64,000 nucleotides of DNA from Homarus americanus (lineage: Eukaryota; Arthropoda; Malacostraca; Decapoda; Nephropidae). Where the stretch lies: NCBI RefSeq assembly GCF_018991925.1, contig NW_024725489.1:7477065-7541064 (forward strand). The letters run 5' to 3'. Below, in pieces: positions 57,720-64,000 of the stretch. The notes beneath the pieces are model-generated. The model was not told the origin of the DNA, searched no databases, and saw only the letters and a program-made list of their open reading frames with translations. The position numbers were made by a program, and so were the translations under genes. Within the stretch, counting starts at the first letter, position 1. Each line of letters begins with the position of its first letter.

Positions 57720-58300
57720 GTAATTGTGTCTCAATCTGTTTCATTCTGTCTCATTCTCTCTCTCAACTCTGTCTGTCTCATTCACACTGTCTCATTCTGT
57801 TTGCCTCATTCTGTTTCATTCTGTCTGTCTCATTCACTGTCTCTTTCTGTCTCTTACTGTTTCATTCTGTTTCACTCCCTCTGTCTCATTCACTTTCTCT
57901 CACTGTCTCATTCACTTTGTCTCATTTTGTGTCTCACTCACTGTCTCATTCTGTCTGTCTCATTGACTGCCTCTTTCTGTCTCTCACTGTTTCATTCTGT
58001 CTCACTCCCTCTGTCTCATTCACTTTCTCTCACTGTCTCATTCGCTTTGTCTCATTTTGTGTCTCACTCACTGTCTCATTCTGCCTGCTTCATTAACTCT
58101 GTCTCATTCTATCTGTTGCACTCACTGTTTCATCCTGTCTGTCTCATTCGCTCCGTTTCATTCTGTCTAATTCACTATCACTCTTTCATTCTGTCTGACT
58201 CATTCACTATCATTCACTCTGCCTTCTTTCATTCACTCATTCATTCTGATTCTCTCACTCACTTACTCATACACACTAATTCGCTCTCAGTCACTCATTG
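57720..58300 (+). repeat. CT-rich imperfect repeat (tctcattctgtctgtctcat)
   Basis: Starts just after the exon 2 donor of the MARVEL-like gene. Diverged 10-20-bp units with longer periods of about 120 bp (57,850-57,960 and 57,975-58,085 nearly match). Long plus-strand open frames here are composition artefacts. Confidence 0.85.
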
Positions 58301-58369
58301 AATCAATTGGAACTTCAATTTTACTGAATAAATATATATCTATCTATCTATCTTTCTATATGTATCTGT

Positions 58370-58580
58370 CTAAACTACCTAACAGCAAATCTTAACGACT
58401 TAACTTATTTAACTACCTAACTACCTAATTTACCTATGTTGTACGGGAGATCTTAACGAGTGAACTATCTACCGACCTAACTACCTTATAGGTGATCTTA
58501 ATCACCAAACTATCTATCTACCTAACAACCCAACAGGAGTTCTTATAACGGGTGGTTTATCTAACTACCTAACTACCTTA
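58370..58580. repeat. diverged tandem repeat (aactacctaactacct)
   Basis: About three units of 65-75 bp with agatcttaacgag and aactatcta landmarks. It abuts the truncated env end of Gypsy-3. Confidence 0.65.
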
Positions 58581-59860
58581 TAAGAGTGTAGCAAAATGTG
58601 ATTCCTTCATATAAGATTTTTGTTTTAATTTGTCTGATGCTATATTGAGTTCACTAAAGGTCATATTAGGAGCCGGATACATAGGAATCAAATCTGAAGT
58701 TAGATTTAAATTCGAAGCAAAATGGTGATGGGAAGGCAAGGTTTTCAAGGAATGACAGGTTATTGCGCAGTAGTCCGGACTCATATAATAGCCTTTTACA
58801 ACTAAATGTTTACCACTATCCTGACACCGTATAATGACACTATTTTCTTTAGGGAAAAACATATATACATATTGCACATTGTGTAGATGTGCATGAAACA
58901 CAGGTGTCTTCGAAATCGGTGTATAGTTACACTGCTTTAGTGCTGTGCGAACGTGGGTTGGTATGATCGCCAATTCACATATTCCTTCTGCAGCAGGAAT
59001 AAACGCGAATGCATAGGCTGGACATACGTGTAAGTTTAGTAAACAGTGTGTCATTAGAATACAATGGGAAAGGTTCTAAATGCCATGCATTAAATTTGCG
59101 TTGAGCTAACATGGGTATGTGGAAAAGTATAACACTGTGCGTGAGAGTTGACTCTAATAGAGGGTAATAATATTTTACCTCTTGATCTGTGAAAATAGGA
59201 GTTAAATGGTAACTCGTCTTAGCTATCTGTACGGCTTCAAGAAGAATTTTCACAGGCACACGCTATGCATCCACACGTCCTAACCCTGCATCCACTACAC
59301 TTACAATTAGTTTGTTTTTGTTATTAGATAAAGCTTGAGCAGAAATTTCCACTGCATGCAAATACCCAGAAAAAGAAATAAGCCATTCCAGTGCAGGCAC
59401 TGAATTCATTAAATTATAAGCAATCTTAGATAAATTGTTAGAAAATAGTGTTAACCTTTGATAAAAAAAATGAAACTAACAAAATTAAATAATCCTCGCT
59501 TTCGTCGTATTTGAGAAAGCAGCTTCTTAGCAATGGCATCTTGTGATAGAGCGTCCAGCTGCAACGGTATTTTTATGAAGGGTCTTGAGAAGAAGTAACT
59601 GAAGATTTATAGTTTGTGTTATCATTGTAGAAATGTTAGAACGTTGACGTATAGATTCGAGGGTGCCCATAGTTGTCTGGAGATGAACATCAATAGACTC
59701 CATCTGGCGCGGAATATTTAGTAGACCGAGCAGCTCATACTTTATGGTCACGTCCCAAAACTGCGGCTAAGGCACCTGGTTTCAGGACTTCCGTGGACGC
59801 ATTCGTTAAAACGGTGGTGCCACAAAGGAGTAGGAGCATTAATACGATGATCCAAGCCAT
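58578..59860 (-). pseudogene. env-like glycoprotein remnant of Gypsy-3
   Basis: ATG at 59,860 opens a hydrophobic signal-peptide-like stretch. A middle part has heptad-like leucines (59,751-59,527), and later parts (59,259-58,578) are rich in paired Cys and aromatic residues, with an IPML motif and PFP nearby. Layout is consistent with baculovirus F-like Env of insect errantiviruses. Several stops and frame changes (near 59,755, 59,525, 59,465 and 59,260) break it, and the C-terminal membrane anchor is not seen before 58,578. Family assignment is tentative. Confidence 0.5.
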
Positions 59861-59881
59861 TCTGGAAAAGGTTGATTCATC

Positions 59882-60991
59882 TTAATATTGTTTTGCAGAA
59901 CATTGTTTTAAACGATAATCAATAGCGACACTTGGTGTACTTGGTGTGTTTGCGGTTCGAACAAATGTGTCTGGGACACCGTTAACATTCCTGGGGAGTA
60001 AATCTGGGTGGGCCCTTTTAAGTCTGTCCGCATGTACTACGGGTGAAGTTTGTGAATTCGGCTTCAAAATTTTTAATTTGTTGCCCGCTTCTTTGGCGAT
60101 AATGCGGAATGGGCCGTCAAATTTGGGCGAAAGTTTGGATTTCCGTTCAGGTTCTCGCACCTTAACAGCATCGCCTATTTCTAGTATTGTAGGCTTGGCC
60201 TGTTTATGTTGCTTATAAGTCATTTCAGCGCGTGGCGCTGCTAAATGTTTCCGTACTTGGCCATGAATATCCGTGAAAATGCTGATTTGCTTGGTAGCGA
60301 AATCGTCGACGTTGTAAATTGGGCATGGCTTGCCTGTAAGTACGTTATAGGGAAGACGTTTGGCTATGCCATAAACACTATAATAGGGTGATTTGCTCGT
60401 GGAGGTAACCAATCCTCCCATGCATTGTGCATTTGACACACTATTGGACGAAGAATCTCTGGATTTTAAAAATTCACATTTAGAAAGTTTAACTTTGAGT
60501 CCTGCCGTAGAAAGTTTTTTGAAAACTTCATGAAGCTTGGCAATATGACTGTCAACATCCTTACTGACTACGATGAGATCATCTAAGTAGGCACATACTG
60601 TGGTACCTATCAGACAAGCAATCAAAGTGTTGATCATCCTCTGAAAAGTCAGTGGGGCATTTCGGAGACCGAATGGCATCCGTAAAAATTCAAAATGGCC
60701 CAAAGGAGTACAAAAAGCAGTAATCTCTGTTGATTTCTCGTCAAGAGGAATTTGCCAATATCCGCTAAGCAGATCAACGTTGCTAAATGCAGCATTATCC
60801 TTGCCTAAAGATTGCAAAATATCACTCAGGACTGGCATTGGATACCTATCCGGGATAGTGCAGTCGTTGACTCGCCTAAAATTAATAACTGGGCACCAAA
60901 CTCCATCCTTCTTAGGGACTAAAAACAAAGGACTATTGAAAGGAGACTTTGAATGTGTGATAACTTCTTGCTCTAACATAACTTGAACCAT
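59882..60991 (-). pseudogene. Gypsy-3 RT fused to integrase C-terminus
   Basis: An uninterrupted 369-codon frame. RT blocks: SPLFLVPKKDG, VDLLSGYWQIPLDE, MPFGLRNAPLTFQRMIN and AYLDDLIVVS (active-site LDD, about 60,575). After CEFLKSR (60,480) the frame jumps to an integrase tail with YNVLTGKPCPIYNV, GDAVKVREPERKSK and LSPKFDGPFRII. The RNase H domain and the integrase core, over 1 kb in a normal element, are absent without frame loss. It cannot act as a polymerase-integrase by itself. Confidence 0.8.
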
Positions 60992-61055
60992 GTCCTACAC
61001 GACAGCGCGCTGGCTATGTGGTAGTCGGTAATCTGGTATGTAAATCGGGTTTGTG

Positions 61056-62030
61056 TCAGGTTTTAAAGATATGTGATGCAAAGTTAAACTTGTCTGACCT
61101 AGCTGTTCCCCCTGGTAAAGCTACAATGTTTCTGTGATCGGCAAGTAACTCTAGGAGCCTAGTCTTTCCTTGAGGGTGATCTACCTTTACATGCGGTGAT
61201 ATTTGATCTATCCTCTCCTGTCTGGTTTGTGTAATTGAATGTGAAACACTACCAATTGGGAATTGCGTAGGCTGTTGAGCAACATCATTATGAAAAACCA
61301 GAAAATCACACAAATTATATCCCTCTTTCAATATTCTGAGAGCACCTATTCTGTTGAGAACCAGGACATCTGTTAAACCACCAGGACGAATCGTACTCAA
61401 TATAGATTCGCTTCATAGGCCTTTAACTCTGCACGTTTCCGTAAGACAGACTACGCCAGTCCCCGTGTAAACGGGAACTCTAGGAGCCTAGTGGCTCTGG
61501 TGATTTCCTCATTCTGAAAATGGAGAGTACCTGTTAAAATTGTAGGCACGATCGTCCAACTTTTGCTGCTATAATCACGCTGGGTAAATGAGGCTGTGGG
61601 GTCTGGGATTCGCTTTGACTCGGGATCCATCTTCCTCGTAGTAGGAGCGGTGGACAAAACAATCACCCTTGAGGAGAGCCTTGGTACAGACTTGTGCATG
61701 GCACTGTAGGAAACACCAGTAACAGTGATAGTATATTTCCTTGGCTGAACATCTATCATGTTATGTTTTAGAGTTGGAAGACCTATTAATCCGTCAACTG
61801 GTAAATTAAAGTCTTGGTTTATCTGCAGGAAATGATTTACCCCGTCTAGAAAAACGTAATGGTAATGTTACCATTCCTCCAATGTCCAGCTGGGTACCGG
61901 AAACACCTGAGAGATCGGTGTCAGTAGGTCGAATTGGAAATTCTCGGTGAGGGGATCTTCGTTGTAGTTCTTGATAGGATGAGAATGAGATTACATTTTC
62001 ACACGCACCCGTATCAATGTCTAAAGCAAG
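61056..62030 (-). pseudogene. Gypsy-3 protease and linker
   Basis: LDIDTGACENVISFS marks an aspartic protease active site (DTG) near 62,010. TGTQ-like and IGG blocks follow, then frames at 61,759-61,451 and 61,400-61,056 that belong to the region between protease and RT. Stops near 61,805, 61,450 and 61,055 break the frame. Confidence 0.65.
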
Positions 62031-62142
62031 CTTATCTTACCCAACCCTCGACGGAACGGATAACACTTTCGCCTTGTTCAGCGCCGCTATTAAAGAGGCT
62101 GCCACAAAAGTGCTGTTGTCTGTTGGTAATGGTGTACTCATT

Positions 62143-63066
62143 CTACGTCTTTCTGCGAAAGACGCTGATCTTCCCCCGACTTCTTGTGAAAACGGGACGT
62201 GAAGTCCGCTGTTGTGTTATCTGGGGTAACTCATATCCCATAACCCGACATCTTTGGAGAATCTGATATTGTTTGGAATTATAGGAGGCAGACTGACGAT
62301 ACTTACACCACTTCTCAGCTTTCTGTTCTGTAGCAGACTTGGTCTGAGCAGCTGCTGAATAAGTCTTGGGTGGTACTTGTAGCTGTCGTGGCTTGGTGGA
62401 AGGGGTTGTTTGGTTTTGGGGGTGACACCACCTTGCTGGAGATGGTAACAAAAGTCGTTGTTGCATCGGGGCAACAGGTGTTATCGTCCTTGCTAGTTGA
62501 GTACGCTGTGTCTTAATTGTGATCTTACCTGTGTAATCAAGAATTAAATCAGTGGGGTTATAATCATTTGTCTTTGCCTGATTATATGCAGGGTCATGGA
62601 TCGTCAATAGAAAACAAGTAAATTTAATTCATTTTGCAAAAATGTCTGGTGACATTTTGCCATCAGGGTCCACCCAGGGAGAACCACGAAAATTAGCCTT
62701 GATGTTTCGACAGACATCACCAGCTATGGAGACACTTTTCATGGTATCCTCTACTCGAATCGTACGACTAAGACGGTCAACCCATCTAAACATCCAATTC
62801 AGGTGACCTTGCTGTGCTCCCAATTCAAAAACACCAATTAAAGTCCTTCTAAACACATCATAAGAAGGATCAGCTAGGCCACTAGCGTAACTCTCATGCT
62901 TAATCCCCCGCTTTTGGATGTTCTTCATGGTATCCTCACATGACTGTAAAAATGTAGTTACGCCATAATCATCTTCCGCCGTGAACTCACGAACCCAGTC
63001 ACTGCGTGGTAATACTTGAACAATGTTAGAATTGTTAGATGACATGCCTGAACAAGCTGTAGCCAT
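62143..63066 (-). pseudogene. Gypsy-3 Gag
   Basis: From ATG 63,066 (MATACSGMSSNNSN) the frame includes FTAEDDYGVTTFLQSCED and WMFRWVDRLSRTIRVEDT. TGA at 62,629 is followed in the same frame by DPAYNQAKTNDY and a basic, Gln/Pro-rich tail with KWCKYRQSASYNSK, a knuckle that has lost Cys and His positions. Ends at 62,143. Confidence 0.65.
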
Positions 63067-63087
63067 GGTTAGTGAGTTGTGAAACAA

Positions 63088-64000
<913 letters not shown>

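Noticed and set aside
57716..58301. Open frames continuing the MARVEL exon into Ser/Leu-rich sequence
   Set aside because: The sequence becomes a CT-rich simple repeat right after a gtgagt donor; only the part before the donor is credible coding sequence.

Overview
The window is arthropod nuclear DNA, most probably from a decapod crustacean. The evidence is TTAGG telomere-type arrays (1,984-2,175; 50,161-50,218; CCTAA orientation near 51,025), GT-AG introns, a heavy load of CR1-like LINEs, Gypsy and BEL/Pao LTR elements, a Harbinger element, a tRNA-derived SINE, and many minisatellites. The decapod assignment is an inference from this repeat mix; no single marker proves it. There are no bacterial operons, rRNA genes, CRISPR arrays or clear intact tRNA genes.

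Layout. 1-2,900: repeats and an interstitial telomeric array. 2.9-8.4 kb: remains of one two-gene Harbinger transposon (Myb/SANT-like gene on +, DDE transposase on -, convergent), broken by at least four nested insertions. 10.3-18.2 kb: an ORF1 fragment, a nearly complete CR1-group LINE on - with an LTR inserted cleanly in its ORF1, and a 5'-truncated sister copy. 18.56-19.17 kb: a 33-bp minisatellite. 20.6-26.85 kb: a third LINE copy inside an LTR, then a palindrome whose centre carries a 1.9-kb LTR. 27.9-32.0 kb: a Gypsy element on - with matching target-site duplications that lacks reverse transcriptase. 32.2-34.0 kb: a second Gypsy (5' LTR, gag, protease) on +. 34.2-39.5 kb: a SINE, an ORF1-like fragment, and a 4.5-kb 24-bp satellite ending in a 100-N gap. 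39.6-40.6 kb: a CR1 tail. 42.3-49.5 kb: a BEL/Pao element on +. 49.5-52.1 kb: a second copy of the 1-kb-region repeat, telomeric repeats and tandem repeats.

The best host gene candidate is a MARVEL-like tetraspan membrane protein on +. A 57-bp first coding exon (52,097-52,153) and a 144-bp second exon (57,572-57,715) join in phase. The 5.4-kb intron between them holds a 30-bp minisatellite, a CR1 LINE and a pogo-like element. The next intron, which runs off the window, contains a degraded env-bearing Gypsy on -. A possible second host exon lies on - at 41,753-41,906.

Almost all other coding sequence is decayed mobile-element protein. Removing an insert plus one target duplication restores the reading frame in several places (ORF1 of the LINE, both Harbinger genes, the 55-kb CR1), which supports the nesting order given here. 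The most unusual signal is a family of large LTRs (3,938; 14,895; 24,702). Each carries two near-identical direct repeats about 190-200 bp apart, placed as a GT donor and an AG acceptor. The repeats match within a copy but differ strongly between copies.
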